Of a stretch of DNA of 64,000 nt, positions 46,265 through 59,400 are shown piece by piece. Location of the stretch: the NCBI GenBank assembly GCA_039566865.1, contig CM076959.1:3517501-3581500 (forward strand), written 5' to 3'. Numbering within the stretch: the first letter of the stretch is position 1; every line of letters starts with the position of its first letter. The notes under the pieces are model-generated. The model searched no databases, was not told the origin of the DNA, and was given only the letters and a program-made list of their open reading frames with translations. The position numbers and the translations under genes are program-made. The DNA is from Aurelia coerulea. Its lineage: Eukaryota > Cnidaria > Scyphozoa > Semaeostomeae > Ulmaridae.

Positions 46265-47368
46265 CGCCGCGAATTCCCCATTCTCTATTTAAAACACCAT
46301 GAAGAGTACAAAATTCGTAATGTATGGTTGCCGGCATGTCATTTAAACGGCAACCATAATGCTTTTAGGATGTAATGCTAAACTATTACATTGCGTTATT
46401 TGTGTTACATGCCCCAAAAAAATATTTGAAATTTAACTGATCACAATGACTTCTGTAAATAAATGGTGTCTTATGAAGAAAGTCCTGGCAATTTATGTCG
46501 TTGTCTCTACAGTGAGGAATTTTCTGCTCCATGCGACTATATAGATTTACGCAATAGTTTATTATTACCAAAGTATAACTTAGCAACAGCGTGTGATATA
46601 GTGATCGAAAACCAATCCGATAATTGATGAAACATTTTTCTTACGTCATTAAATTCAAACAGCATCAGAACCTATTGCAACATATTTTACGAATAGTGAA
46701 GACTTAAGAATGCCTTAAATGCATGGTCCAGCAATAAATATTCCTTCATACTTGCATTGGAATGGTTTGGGATTGATTGAGCAATTTCTATATAGATTTC
46801 TCGTTTGAATTCCTTACATTATCGAAACCCGGGATCGCAACACTGTAATTTCATAATCATGTAGAGCAGTTAAGGAATCAATGACCTACACTCTTGAATT
46901 ATACTTTTTCAAGGTATCGGTGTGACATCTCAATACCAATACGTTAGACGGAATGGAGGACAGTGGAGGACTCAAATCTATGACTCAAATTCTGACTCAA
47001 ATCTTATAGCAAGCATTAAGATCTACGACGCAAGTTGTAAGGGAATCATAGACACCAAGGGGCGAACGGAAAACGAAAAATTTGTGATTTTGTCCACTGT
47101 TTTTTGTCAAAGTAATGCTCCTGTATAGTACATTTTACCCCTTGGGAACATTCGTCTTTGACCTTTGGTGGAGCTGAGACTAAAATTGCCCGCATCCACT
47201 GCAGCCAGAGTCTTACCTTGCAAGATTTCGGAGTGATTGAGCAGTTTCTACAACTTTTACTGATTATTGAAGGAATTAATTTTTCAGTTGGGACCTATCT
47301 AGTGAAAACCCCCCCAAATTAACAGTGGTAGATTTTTTCAAAGAATTTTTGTCATTTCCTGCTTGCAG
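46265..47368. other. gap upstream of the SGNH-like gene
   Basis: Would contain the promoter and 5' UTR of the minus-strand SGNH-like gene. No clear TATA box placed. A plus-strand frame at 46922-47128 has no supporting signature. Confidence 0.4.
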
Positions 47369-47382
47369 CATTCATTACTACT

Positions 47383-49185
47383 TTTTTTTTTTTTTTTTTT
47401 TTATATTCAATTTGAAAATTTACAAAAACGAGGTACTTAAGACCATACTTACAAATTACTTAACTACATAACAAAGATGATAACCCGGGAAGCAAGAACC
47501 CATGACTATCCCAGGGTCATTACATAGAACATTAAACTAAATTACATCTAAATATACAATTACAAAAGTTACATATAAGCGATGTATAATGATAATTACA
47601 AACAAACAAAAAATGAAAACAAAAATAAAAGGACCTTGTGGCTGTATGGCGTGAAAACAAAGGCTTAGTCTATCTTATACAAACCGACCTGTTTTGTGGA
47701 TGAACGCTAAAGTCAGTTCGAGTATACCTTTATTAACGTCACTTGAAAGGTCTTTATCACCATATAACAAAAGTTGTACAAGAACGTTGTTAGAAAGGCT
47801 GTTGATTTCAACAAATGGTCGTAATGCAACAGAAACTCCAGCGAGAAGATATCGTCGTTGAATATCAAATGAAGGGCAAAGCAACAGAAAGTGCTCCGTG
47901 TCCTCAATACCGTCATTCGTCGGGCACATTGGGTTTACGGTGTCCCTGAAATTGTGCTTGAATTTGTGGAAATTTAGTTTGCTGAGACCGACCGTTATTT
48001 GGGAAAGATGTGATAGGCCTATCGGGTTATGAATACCAAAGAAGGATTTTGCATGGGGGCGAATTATTGATAGAAGCTTTGTCTTAAAAACAGCAACGGA
48101 CGGTGCTAGCCTGATTTCAGGGTCAAGTTTATTCCATTCAGACATACAGTCTGGATAGAAGCTAGATTTAAATTTTTCTGTTCTTGCCCTTATTCGCCCA
48201 ATAGCACCCTGGTTGCGAAGGGAGTAGTTCGACTGATGAAGTGGTGGGATTGGCTCCTTTGTGTACAAGGGGGTAATATTATTCAGAATCTTATAGAACA
48301 AAGTCAGGCGTCTACTCCACCTGCGGGAACTTAATGATTCCCAGCCAAGCTCTGTGTACAGCTTCTCGCGCGATGTTCCCCTCCATGTTCCTGTTACAGC
48401 AAGAGCAGCAGAATACTGAACAGACTCTAGTTTTTCCATTAGATGTGGTAAAATGATGTTTTGACTGAATTCACAAACTTTTGCTGGAATGTGATAGATA
48501 ACATCCCCGTAGTCCAGGTGCGGTCGCACATAAAGTTTATATAATTCGTTCAGGGTATGCCTTGGCAGATATTTGGAGAGATACTTTAGCAGACCAATGC
48601 CTTTTCTCGTTTTAGAGATAGCTGATTTAACATGTGCTGAGAAGGAGAGCTTTGAGTCGAGGATTATACCTAAATGTTTATGCTCATTCACTTTTTTTAC
48701 AGGTATATTATTGAAGAAGATCATCGGATGATCTATTTCATTTCTTCTCTTTGAAAGTAGTAGTTCGACAGCTTGTTTTTGCGGATCGGGATTAAATGAC
48801 ATCCTCCAATCATGGGCCCACTGATTTATCAACGCCAGGTCATGGTTCATATCCTCGGCAGCTGCATTAGGTTCTTGAACAACCGTAAACAAGGATGTAT
48901 CGTCGGCAAAAAGCTTGACGTTACATTTCAAGTCAGAGGTGAGGTCGTTGATGTATACAAGGAAAAACAATGGTCCTAATATAGAACCCTGAGGCACTCC
49001 TGCTAAAATATCTCCCCAATTAGAACATTGTCCGTTCAAAACTGTTCGCTGCTTTCGATCCTTAAGAAAACTCTGGATAAGCGAAAGAAGTTGTCCTGAG
49101 ACACCACATCGTTTTAATTTATAAATAAGACCATCATGCCATACCCTGTCAAATGCTTTAGAAATATCAAGATACACGGAGCGAA
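47383..49185 (-). mobile_element. 5'-truncated LINE with poly(A) tail and 14-bp TSD
   Basis: A 505-codon intact frame (49192-47675) covers the later part of a reverse transcriptase (DISKAFDRVWHDGL, GVPQGSILGPLFF, catalytic FADD) and a C-terminal region with a CX-DTEHFLLLCP Cys/His cluster. A 3' UTR of about 290 bp ends in a 20-base poly(A) (T-run at about 47382-47402). CATTCATTACTACT stands on both sides (47369-47382 and 49186-49199), a perfect target-site duplication, so the insertion is recent. The first codons of the long frame run into the flank, so the true element start is 49185. Confidence 0.92.
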
Positions 49186-49227
49186 CATTCATTACTACTG
49201 TGATAAGAATAATTATCGTGTGTTAAT

Positions 49228-49740
49228 GTGCGAACTGAATGTTACCAATGTTACGAATGTTACAAGGCGAATGTCATTCTGAAGATCACAAGGGAGTTCG
49301 TCTTTGGAATGGCCGAATTTTGTAATATGGTGGAAGCTTTTCCAGAAACAATGCACAAAGCTAGACATTTTCTAGACTTTCAAACAGACCAATTTGTTAA
49401 ATTTGTTGTATGCCCAAAGTGTCACAAGTTATATACTTATGATCAAGCACAACAAATCCTTCATGGCAAGAAGCATTTAAAAAAGATTTAAAAAAAGAAA
49501 ATGTCTTGTTGGTAGGTCTCATTCCAGGTCCCCATGAACCTGAGCTCAATGTCAATACATACTTGACTCCATTCGTAAATGAATTGTCACAGTTTTGGAA
49601 AGGTATACATCTGTACGAAGACAATGATTTAACATTATATCGTTTTGTCCTACTGTGCATTTCGTCCGACCTTCCAGCAACAAGAAAATGTTGTGGTTTC
49701 TTGTCTTATAACGCCAAGAAAGGTACGTTTTTCTCGTGAA
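49228..49740 (+). pseudogene. CACTA-like TNP2 transposase remnant
   Basis: The first frame (49228-49491) has EAFPETMHKARHFLDF and FVVCPKCHKLYTYD; the second (49506-49740) has LVGLIPGPHEPELNVNTYL, ELSQFWKGI and SDLPATRKCCGFLSYNAKKG. Both match the order of the TNP2 (En/Spm-type) transposase of animals, where they are normally about 150 residues apart; here they are 14 bases apart, so the middle, including catalytic parts, is deleted. A LINE inserted immediately upstream (49185). Confidence 0.6.
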
Positions 49741-49779
49741 ATCTATCATGAGACAGTGTAAACAGACAGTGTAAACAGA

Positions 49780-50100
49780 GATTTTTGAAGAGAAAGCTCC
49801 AAGCTTCTGGGTTTTGTGGTGCGTTATATCACTGGATGTGTGGCTATCTACGCCAAATGATGCAATATGCAGAGGTAAATGGAAAAACGTCAACAATCAA
49901 AGAGATAGCATTTGGAGTACCCCAGGGATCATTACTAGGTCCACGTTTGTTCTCTTTTCATGTTAATGGCTTACCTGACTCTATAACAAAGGGAGAACTA
50001 GTTATGTTTGCTGATGACACCACAATATTCTGTATAGGTGATAATATTAAAGAAGTAATAGATAGCCTCAATGCCAGTGCAAGGGAGCTCCTTTATGGAG
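49780..50100 (+). mobile_element. LINE reverse transcriptase fragment
   Basis: About 100 codons: LQASGFCGALYHWMCGYL, FGVPQGSLLGPRLF, DSITKGELVMFADDTTIF with the FADD site. Closest in the window to the 920-codon LINE at 6347-9109 (same GVPQGSLLGPRLF and ITKG blocks). Both ends are lost; after about 50085 the similarity stops. Confidence 0.8.
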
Positions 50101-50488
50101 TCACATCGTGGACAAAAGTCATAGCCCTCAAATGGGGTCGTAAATCGTAAAGCAGTTCGTAATTCATAGATTGTGTTGAAGCGAACAAGAGGCCGACAGA
50201 CAGAGATGATGTCATTGCTCCTGGATCGTGTCATTAAAATATGACCCGCTTTGAAAGCTTCCACCCCATCTGCAAGCTTCCACTTTTGTCCACTTTGTAA
50301 CGTTGATCTCTTAATTGTCAGATTGGGTCGTGAATCACTCTCATCAAACAATCATTCCCTATCAGTCTTTATTCCGTGATCGCATCGTGTTTTTGATTGT
50401 CACCTGGTTTTTCGGAAAAATAGCAAACCCCCGGAAAAAGAGGACATCGCATAGTGAAGCACTTTCTCGTTCACATGGACAAGGGAAA

Positions 50489-53400
50489 ATGGCAGATAAA
50501 GACATCGGAATCGCAAACAAAGTTGCATCTATATTAAGATCTTCGCTGCAGCAAATCGAGACAATGATTAGTGGTGAAAATGCAGAAGCGTCCAGAAGTG
50601 ATTCGTCCTCTTCAGGCTCTGTTGTATCCGTAAATCCAAGGTAAGAAAAGGGCCAAGGTCTAAACACAGACATAGTCTAAACACAGTCTAAACACAAACA
50701 CAGACAAACTCGATCCTTGATTAGGCCTCCTGATTAGGCTACCTACTGAGAGCTCCTCCTTAAAGGGAATAGACATAGCTATATCGACAAGCTGCTATTA
50801 ATAGGCTGAAGAAACGCCCACAAACCCATTGTTTTCTTCGCCACACAATGAAACAGCAGGCGTCAAAGCTGTTGAATACAATAGATTATATATTCAACTT
50901 GGCCCGGGCCAGCTTTTAACTATGTCGATTCCCTTTAAGAAATTCCTCTCCATACGAAATTCTATGTACTCTTACTGTAAGATTTGTCATTTTTGTCATC
51001 TGTTTTAATTTGTTATTCTAGTATGTAATTCAGAAAGATTTTTGTAGGTAGTGGAATTTAAAAAAATTGAACTGAACTGAACTGAGCTCAGGTTACTTTT
51101 TTGGGTCTAAAATTTAGGCAAGGATTAATTTTTGGGTCAATGATTTGTACAGTAATTTTTTGAAAGTTCAAGAAATTGTTGCTTCTTTTTTTTGGGTCTC
51201 AAATTAAGAAAAATTAAAAAATTGGGAAAAAGATAATTCACAAAAAAATTAGAGTCAAGTAATAGTACTAGAATAAAGAGCATAGGTATCCAAAGAAATT
51301 ATGAGAAATCTAATCACTTTTATGCAAATTTAGGAAACTGACTTCATAAATTTTGGGTATGTATGGTTGGAAAAATTATTTTTGGGGTCTATTTTCATGC
51401 TAGAAATTACTTGTTTGGGTTGATGTGTTGTACCCCAGCCTAAGCACCCCTATCCTAACCTAACCTGACCCCTATCATAACTTAACCTGAGTACCCTCTT
51501 GGGGGTGCATGAAAGGAAACCCTAGGATTTGAATGAAGAGAATCATTTGAAAAAATTATTTATCAACTTGGAACTTGACCGCTTCTTTTTATCATAGTTT
51601 CTTAATTTTCTGGAGGTGCAGGCAGAATTTCTTGAAAACTGTTTCTCGTTCAACATGTTTTTATTGTTATTCTCAGGTACTGCTACTCTTGTTCTCAAAT
51701 AATAGATTTGTTAATTTGCTATTTAAATTGCTATAATCGGTAAAGTTGTTTTGGTTTCGTTCGGTTTTGTTTGATTGGTTTCGTTTCATTTCATCAAAAA
51801 TCATTTTATCATATTATTTCTAATCTATATCTATATTATTAATCCAAAAGAATTATATTATATTATATTATTATTAGATTATATTATTAATCCATATATT
51901 AATATGATAATACTGTATATTATCATATTATCATTTTATTATAATTTTTGCCATTAATAATAAATCTGAATGATCAAGTGTTGCTGATATGTCAGAAAAT
52001 AGGCCATTTGTATTCACCGGCATTGGAATACTGGCATCGGCATTGGAACTGGCATTGGCATTGGAATTGGCATCGATTATTGCATAAGTCCACAAGTACT
52101 ATGGCGCATGCAAAACTAACCAGGGGGTGCGCAACAGCGATTTGCGCGAGTCTCTATTCATTTATTCCCAATTATCTAACGCTAATGGATTTGAGCATTA
52201 TGAATGAGGATTACTGATATTATACGGAGAGTTTTAAATCCTATAAGAGCATACCTGAATTGATTAATTACGCTTTTATAGGAACACTTTCAACTGAGCT
52301 AAAATTAAATTAGTTTTCTGACTTCACCCCGGCTGGAGCGGTACACGACTTGTTTTCAGAAATGTACCCTCTTCTTATTACCGAAACTTGCCTTGGTACC
52401 CAGATTTATGAAGAATTTTTTCGGAAAACTCCACATTTGTAACTATTTTTGCAACTTTCAGCGAAACGCCACTAATAAATGGAAAATCTGTCGAAAATGA
52501 CCCTTGTTTAGAGAATGTTGTTCAAAGAAAGTTGGGCCCAAGAACCCACCCATATGGGCGGCACATACCCTTACCCTGAACATGTTATGTACCCCCCCCC
52601 CTGGGATTTTACGTTAAAGACAGATCAGAGCTCTTCATAATTAAAAGTTCATCAGAGGTTGAAGTTTTGAACCTTGAATATCTTTAAATCTCGTGAACTT
52701 ATACTTAATTTGAGAGTAAAAGTTGTTAGTTTGATCGTGAAGTTACGCATAATTCGTTGACTTCTCTGGTTCAACTTCAAAAGATTGGTTCATTTCAAGA
52801 ATCATCATTGCTGAAAAATAAAATTGATGGCAGCATATTTTCCAATCTAAACCACACTCTCGAATGACCTGTAATATGAAAATCTTAAAACCTTAGAATC
52901 TTAAAACCCGAAAACTAACATAAAAGCATCAAACCCTCAGTCCTGGGGGCAAAAACTGGCCAAACCCGCAACCCAATCAAAGCCCAAAGCCCTTTCACAG
53001 TATGAGGAGAATTGTCTTTAGGAGTTATTGAATTGACAGAGTTTGTTCACTGCATTGAAATACTCGTACAAATTACTGTGACGGACCCCCTGGCTAGTTT
53101 TGCATGCGTCATGGTACTTACGCAATATCGATGCCAATTCCAATGCCAATGCCAGTCCCAATGCCGATGCCAGTATTCCAATGCCGGTGAATACAAATGG
53201 CCCAGAAAATATGAAAAACATAAACATCAAGTGAAAGTACTCATCAAAAGCAATCAAATGGTGCATCTTTGAGATCATCTGGGCTTCTTCTTCTTACTGG
53301 CTCTTCCGTCTTAATTCAAAACATTAGCCTTGCCACTGTTTTCTTCCATTCCTTTCGCTCATAATCGTTCTCAGTTAGTTCATCCACTGTTTTATTTATT

Positions 53401-56400
53401 GGTTTCAGGTCTTTATTCATTTGTCTGATCCATGTCTGTTTTGGTCTTCCCCGATTAGCCTTCACTTTTTTCAAATGTTCTCTGAAAGCTAATTTTGCTG
53501 GTGTTCTTTCTGGCAACCTTAACATGTGCCCAAGCCAGTTTAATCGCCGTTTCTTTATTTCGGTTGTGATGGCTGTCTGATGTGATCTTTTATATATTTC
53601 TTCATTTCTTATTTTATCCATTAATTTGATGTTTAGCATCCTACGTAGCAGTTTTCTTTGAAAGATATCGAGACTTTCTTCCAATTTCTTGGTTAAGGTC
53701 TAGATCTCGCAATTGTAAAGCAGCATTGGATATATAAATGTATTAATCGTTCTTATTTTTAGTTTTATGGATGTCTGTCTGTTACAGAGAATTCTTTCAT
53801 ATTTGTTGAAGGCATCAATGGATAGTCCTTTCCTTCGTTTTATGTCTTTTTCGGTGTCTAAAATACTTCCTAGATATTTTATGGCCTTCCATTCATCGTT
53901 GCCATCTGTGCCAACACAAAATTCTTCTGTTTTTTCAGTTTTGATATTTAGGTTTCTTTGTTTGACTTTCAAAGGGAGTTCTTGTTTTATAGTGTCCTTG
54001 TGTTTCTTGTCGGTGGTTATATTGCCAATATCGTCAGAATACTGAAGATCAATGCTAAAGTTTTCTTTATCTTGGTTGTGATTTACTCTGGGCCGGTCTG
54101 GTAATGTGATTGCATCTGGATTTTGCAGCATGAGTGCAACTGCTAATGTGAAAGTAAATTATGGAACGCTTGCGCAGTCTCCTTGTGGTGCTCCTATGTT
54201 GGTTTCGAATGGTTCCCCTCTTTCATTTCCAACTTGTACCGTGTATTGCATTTTATACAGTAATATGTAAAACATATGTAGCTCATCGTCGTCTAATATT
54301 TTGCCTAGATCTTTAATAAGTTGAGGTCTTCTGATGGTGTCAAAAGCTTTGGACATATCAAACAGGGTCACAAATATGTTGTAATCTTGACTGTTGATTG
54401 CTTTTTCGATTAACATTTTTAATGCAAAGACGTGTTCAGTTGTGCTTCGGCCGCCTTGGTAGGCAGCTTGAGATAGTGCGGTGATGGTCTCGAGTTTTTC
54501 AGTTGTTCTCCTGATCATGCATATGCTGAGGATTTTCCTAATTACTGATAACAGGATGATAAGTCTTAGATTTGCGCAGGATCCTTTTGGCTTTCCGGGT
54601 TTTTGAAAGGGAACGAGTATCCCTTTATGAATTTCCTCTGGTGTGTCTCCGTGCTCTGCGACGTGATTAAGTAAATATGCAATTCTTTTCGAGATTTCAT
54701 TCAGTGGTCCATATTTTATCAGTTCGCTTGTTACATCATCTATGCCCGCACTCTTATTGTTTTTCATTGATTTTATGGCTCTTTGTACCTCTTCTTCTGA
54801 GAAGGGAGTTTTCATTTTGACTGGTTTAACTCTTGGTATCTCTGGTTCATCTTGTTTGTTAAAAACGTTGGTGAAGTGGTTTGTGATGATTTGTACTTGT
54901 TGCCTAGGACACGCTGTTACAGTTTCCTTTGATTGATTGTTTGCAACGTTTTTTTCTATGAGAAGATCACTTGGATGTTTTCTGTACAAAATTCTCATGG
55001 TTGCAAAGAGTCTGTTGGAGTCATTTTTGCACGCCTCTATTTCGCTTATTTGCTCTTCTAAAAGTCTATTGTTTTCTTTTTGTTTCAAATCTTTTATTTG
55101 CTTTTGTACTCTGTTTCTTTCTTGCTTCAGTGTTTTTCTCTTCTCGGCATCCTTAAGGGAGTTAATATCTCTTCTCAATTTTTGTTGTTTTTCACATAGT
55201 GTTTGGAATTCTATTGAGGTAAATTTTTCTTTAGGCCTGTCTTTTCTCAAATGTGTCTCAGCCGACGTTATGCATGCATCTTTTATGATGTTCCATTGCT
55301 CTTGTGCGCTTTTCTGCTCGGCTTCATCATTTAGCTTTTCTTGCACACTTTCTGTGTACTTTTGTTTGATCGTTTCGTTTTTCAGTTTTTGCATATCAAA
55401 CTTATTTGATTTGATTTTCTTTTTCTGAAACATTTTGTACCATTTGAGTTCTATATCACATATTACTATTTGATGGTCAGTATATGTTGTCGTGCCATTG
55501 TAAGATCGGCAGTTTTTACCAGTTTTCGAGCGTTCTGCTTTACGAGGATGTAATCGATCTGATTTCTAACTGGGTTATTGCCAGGGGATTTCCATGTCGT
55601 TCTATGAGCCATTTTATGATAGAAAAGTGTATTACATAGTATCAGTCTGTTTGATCTTGCAAACTCTAAGAGATTTTCTCCGTTTGTGTTGGTGATTCCC
55701 TTTCCAAACTTTCCCATTGTTTATGGGTGGTCATTATGTGAGCTGCCAGTCTTTGCATTGAAGTCGCCACCTGTTATGATCAGTGAGCTACTTGGGGTAT
55801 CTGAAATATATGACTGCATGATCTAGGACAGTTCTAAACAGTTTTTGTCAGAAGTTACACACTTTTATTAAATCTATTATCAATATCAAACTCTGAAAAA
55901 TTATTTGCAGGAAGAGGAAGATACTGCTGGTGCCAAGTTTCACATCAACTCCAAGTGATTCAATGGAGAAAAATAAGATGGTAAAGATCATTGGTATACC
56001 ACTCGCCCAACAGTCCAAAACAAAGAAACGAACAGCCCTCCAGTTCCAGAAGATAACTATGCTATGTAGGACTTGTAAATCACGGTACTTTAAATTGCAA
56101 GGGGGATTGGCAAAGCCAGACAATGATATTAAAGTGGTATCAAGTAAAAATCTTCAAGCTGGGATGGGGGTTAATAGGTGCACACAGACATTTTATTGCC
56201 TTTTTGATTAGGAGGCATTTACCCCTCATGCCTCCCCTAGCCCTACCACTGATACATCATCTTGAGGCAAATTATACTTTCAAAAGAACTGACATCATTG
56301 TGAGTAGGGTCTATATCTACAATATAGTTAACAAATATTTCCTTTGCTCTTTGCATAAAAAAACACAGGAGATAGAGTTGATAATTAGAAGTCACCCATG

Positions 56401-59400
56401 CTCAGAGATACCCATTGTATTGTGTAGCAGCACATACAATTTGACTGGCAGCACACTTGCACATTTGACTTGTTAGCAAATGCTCATATTACAAGAATGT
56501 TCCACTGCTAAAACCTGCAGCCTGAACTTTCTTGACTGATTTTTGCTTTATGGGTATTCAAGAAATCAATGTGAATCTATTCAACTGTTGTCCACTAAAG
56601 AAAGAGGCAGTAGTATGCGTGATCATTCGCAAGTAAAATGTTACACTTCAATTGCCAAAGAGCCTACAGTTTTTTAACAAATATTGTCATATTACTTTCT
56701 CTGCCCTTGATTATAAATATGCTTTAGTTTATGATCTTTCATGAATAAATATTCTGAGTATACAGTAGTTATCTAACCTGAAAATTATTGTTTATTCAAA
56801 ATTGATATACTGATGATCTTCTTTCTCATTGTTGATCCAAAGTCTAATGATTCTAATTTTTCAAAATTTTGCACAGGTTGCTAATGCAGCACTTCATAGA
56901 AGAACTCAGTTCCCAATTTCAAACTCGTATAATATAAGTCAGTTTTGCAAAGCTAGAATTTCCACAGTGTCAGGCAAAAAAATGTCAGGCCCAGGCCATA
57001 GTAAAAAATTCTTAAATTTTTGCCTCATTCAGATTTTATGTGTTGGATATGTGCAACTTGGTTCCTTTTGAAATCCCTATTGTAAATAAGGCAAAATTGT
57101 AGGAGTTGGATTAATTGTAGAAATTTTGTTTGAATCAGTCCTTTGATATTCAAGATGAAAATAGGCTGGGCTGAAAGAAATTGACTTGACAGAATCTTTT
57201 CTTTTGGGTCATGATTCAGAGATTTTTTCTCTCACTCAGTCCCACAGTGGTCCCGAAGAGATCCTACTTATGCGAGTTTGATTGTAAGTGAACTGAAAGT
57301 TTTAGAGGTAGACAGAGAGTTTGCATAACATCCTAACTACCAATAACAGCCATTTTTGTTTCTTCTGCCAAGGTTAACCTGCAAGGAAATGACATAGCTT
57401 TTGAGTTACGGGCAAAAACAGTCTGCAAGCTTTCATTAGCCTTACTGAAACACAAACCATTCACAACCAGTTTAAACTGACCTTCTTAGACAGATTTTTA
57501 CGTGATCTGGATTGGTGCTAAAATGACATTATAAGCTAAAGGTGGGACTCTCATCATCATTTGCCAAAGGCTAGTGGCCCAAATTATGCATGCACTTTAG
57601 TTCCACTGTAAATCAAGAGCAAAGTTGGCATTTGGCAAAGATCTTCATCATATATATTCATATGCAACAACAAAAATGAGTCAAAAATGTTTGACAGTTG
57701 TAAGAATAGTTTGCTCAGGTAAATTTTCAGTCTTCTTGATTTTGATGGGCCTAAAATAGAAAGGGGTAAGCTAAGGTTCCAGTAAAATCGAAGCAAATTC
57801 CATAGCCTGGGTTATAACTCTATAAAACGATCATCTTACTTGATCTAACAGCTCGAAGGCACCTCAATTGAAGATGAAGGAAGCTGGCACCATTCATTTA
57901 CATCATTGTCAAGCAACAACAAATCTTCTCTGACCCTGGTCATCTTTTTCGTAAATAACATGTCAGCAAAAGCAAGATTGAAGCTGACATCTAATATCAT
58001 TGACGTAAAAATGTTATCAATTGCGATGGACTGGGCATAAATACAGCTATACAGCTATGATCTGAACACATTGCTCCATCCATGATTGCCATGCAGAACT
58101 TTCCCATCTCTCTTTAAATTTGCTTAGGCCCATTCACGAAATGGTGCGAGCTTTCCAAGATATTTCGTCCAGCCTGGGTCAATTGTTCTTGCTCAAGAAA
58201 ACATTAAACGAGCGCACTAGCCAAAATCCGAGCCTCAAACTTTGTCCAGACTATTATTAAAGTGAACATTTCACCAGTAGATGTTCACATGAAACGAACA
58301 GATGCTAGCCCGACGCTCTCTAATCGCAAATGATTGGAGAACTGCGTGCGCTTCGGTTTGTATAGTTGAATGATCGCTGTTGCATTGTGGGAAGGACAGC
58401 TTATCCTCCTTGGTTGAGTTGCCTACTCCCAGGCTGAAATGAAACACGTTCCTCGCATGCAGTTTTTCTCATAATTCTTAATTCAGAAAATTTACCGTGT
58501 CGAGAAAAATTGCGAAAAATACTAAGAACGCAGGCTGGTCTTTTAACGACAGAACAACTTTTGAAGCATCTCAATCTGCCACTTACTTTTTTTGTATATA
58601 ACAGATTGCGTTAGGTCACTTATTTTGGGTCACCTGGTATATGGAACAAGGCAGCAAGCCCCCGAAGCCATTTAGTTTTCATGGTTATATTATTCACATT
58701 CCATTTTCTATAGGTACGTCATATTTGAATCACATCATATATTTGTAATGCTTCTCTGAAGCAAGCTGATTTAATTTGCAGTAGTCTAATGTTGTTGCTC
58801 TTTTACTGTCTTTCTAGTACTCGAGAAAAGAAAGAGACCAAAGGTATTTTCTATATTTCGTTTTGAACGTTAGATGACAAAGTGTGATGAAAAATTGCTT
58901 ACTAGCATATTCTTAATCGAATCCTTAGATGTCAGTAAAATCTTAAAATAGAAGATTGGTAGTTGAGATTTAAGATGCACGAGGATGCACCGTTCTTTTT
59001 AGAAATTCTGTGTCGAATAGAAATTAACTGCTGGCTGGACATTTTCCTCATCCCCTTTGTCATAACAGAATTACAAATTACCAAATATTTTTATCAGTTT
59101 TCATATACCGGGTGTCCCACAAAAAACGCAACGAATTTGATCGGGACTAGCGACAAGAATTTAGGTCCAATCAATCCAAAATAATTTTCGATATAATCCT
59201 CAATAGCTAACTTGAAGATAGATACCTTGTTTGTTGATATTGCTGCATGGAGAGTTGGAATATCAATCTTGAAAGTCCAAATTTGCTTCCATCTCCAAAC
59301 CAGAGGTTTCGGGTTTTGGCCTAACTGAAAACGTGCTTGAGGAATCTCCTCAGTCATATACAAAGTGTAGTAGTGTGAGCATGCTAAGGCACACACGTCT

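Noticed and set aside
49998..50351. A 117-codon minus-strand frame with CxxC
   Set aside because: Partly antisense to the LINE fragment and to a probable 5' region of the plus-strand gene; no family recognised.
51775..51957. A 60-codon AT-rich frame (III/YYI-rich)
   Set aside because: Pure AT-rich intron sequence.
54937..55428. A 163-codon hydrophobic plus-strand frame that mimics a membrane protein
   Set aside because: Antisense of the Lys/Glu-rich part of the RTE-like LINE; F/L/S-rich composition is the expected reverse of K/E-rich coding.
58817..58842. A possible 26-bp micro-exon
   Set aside because: Its length would break the phase that otherwise holds between the 57240 and 61389 exons.
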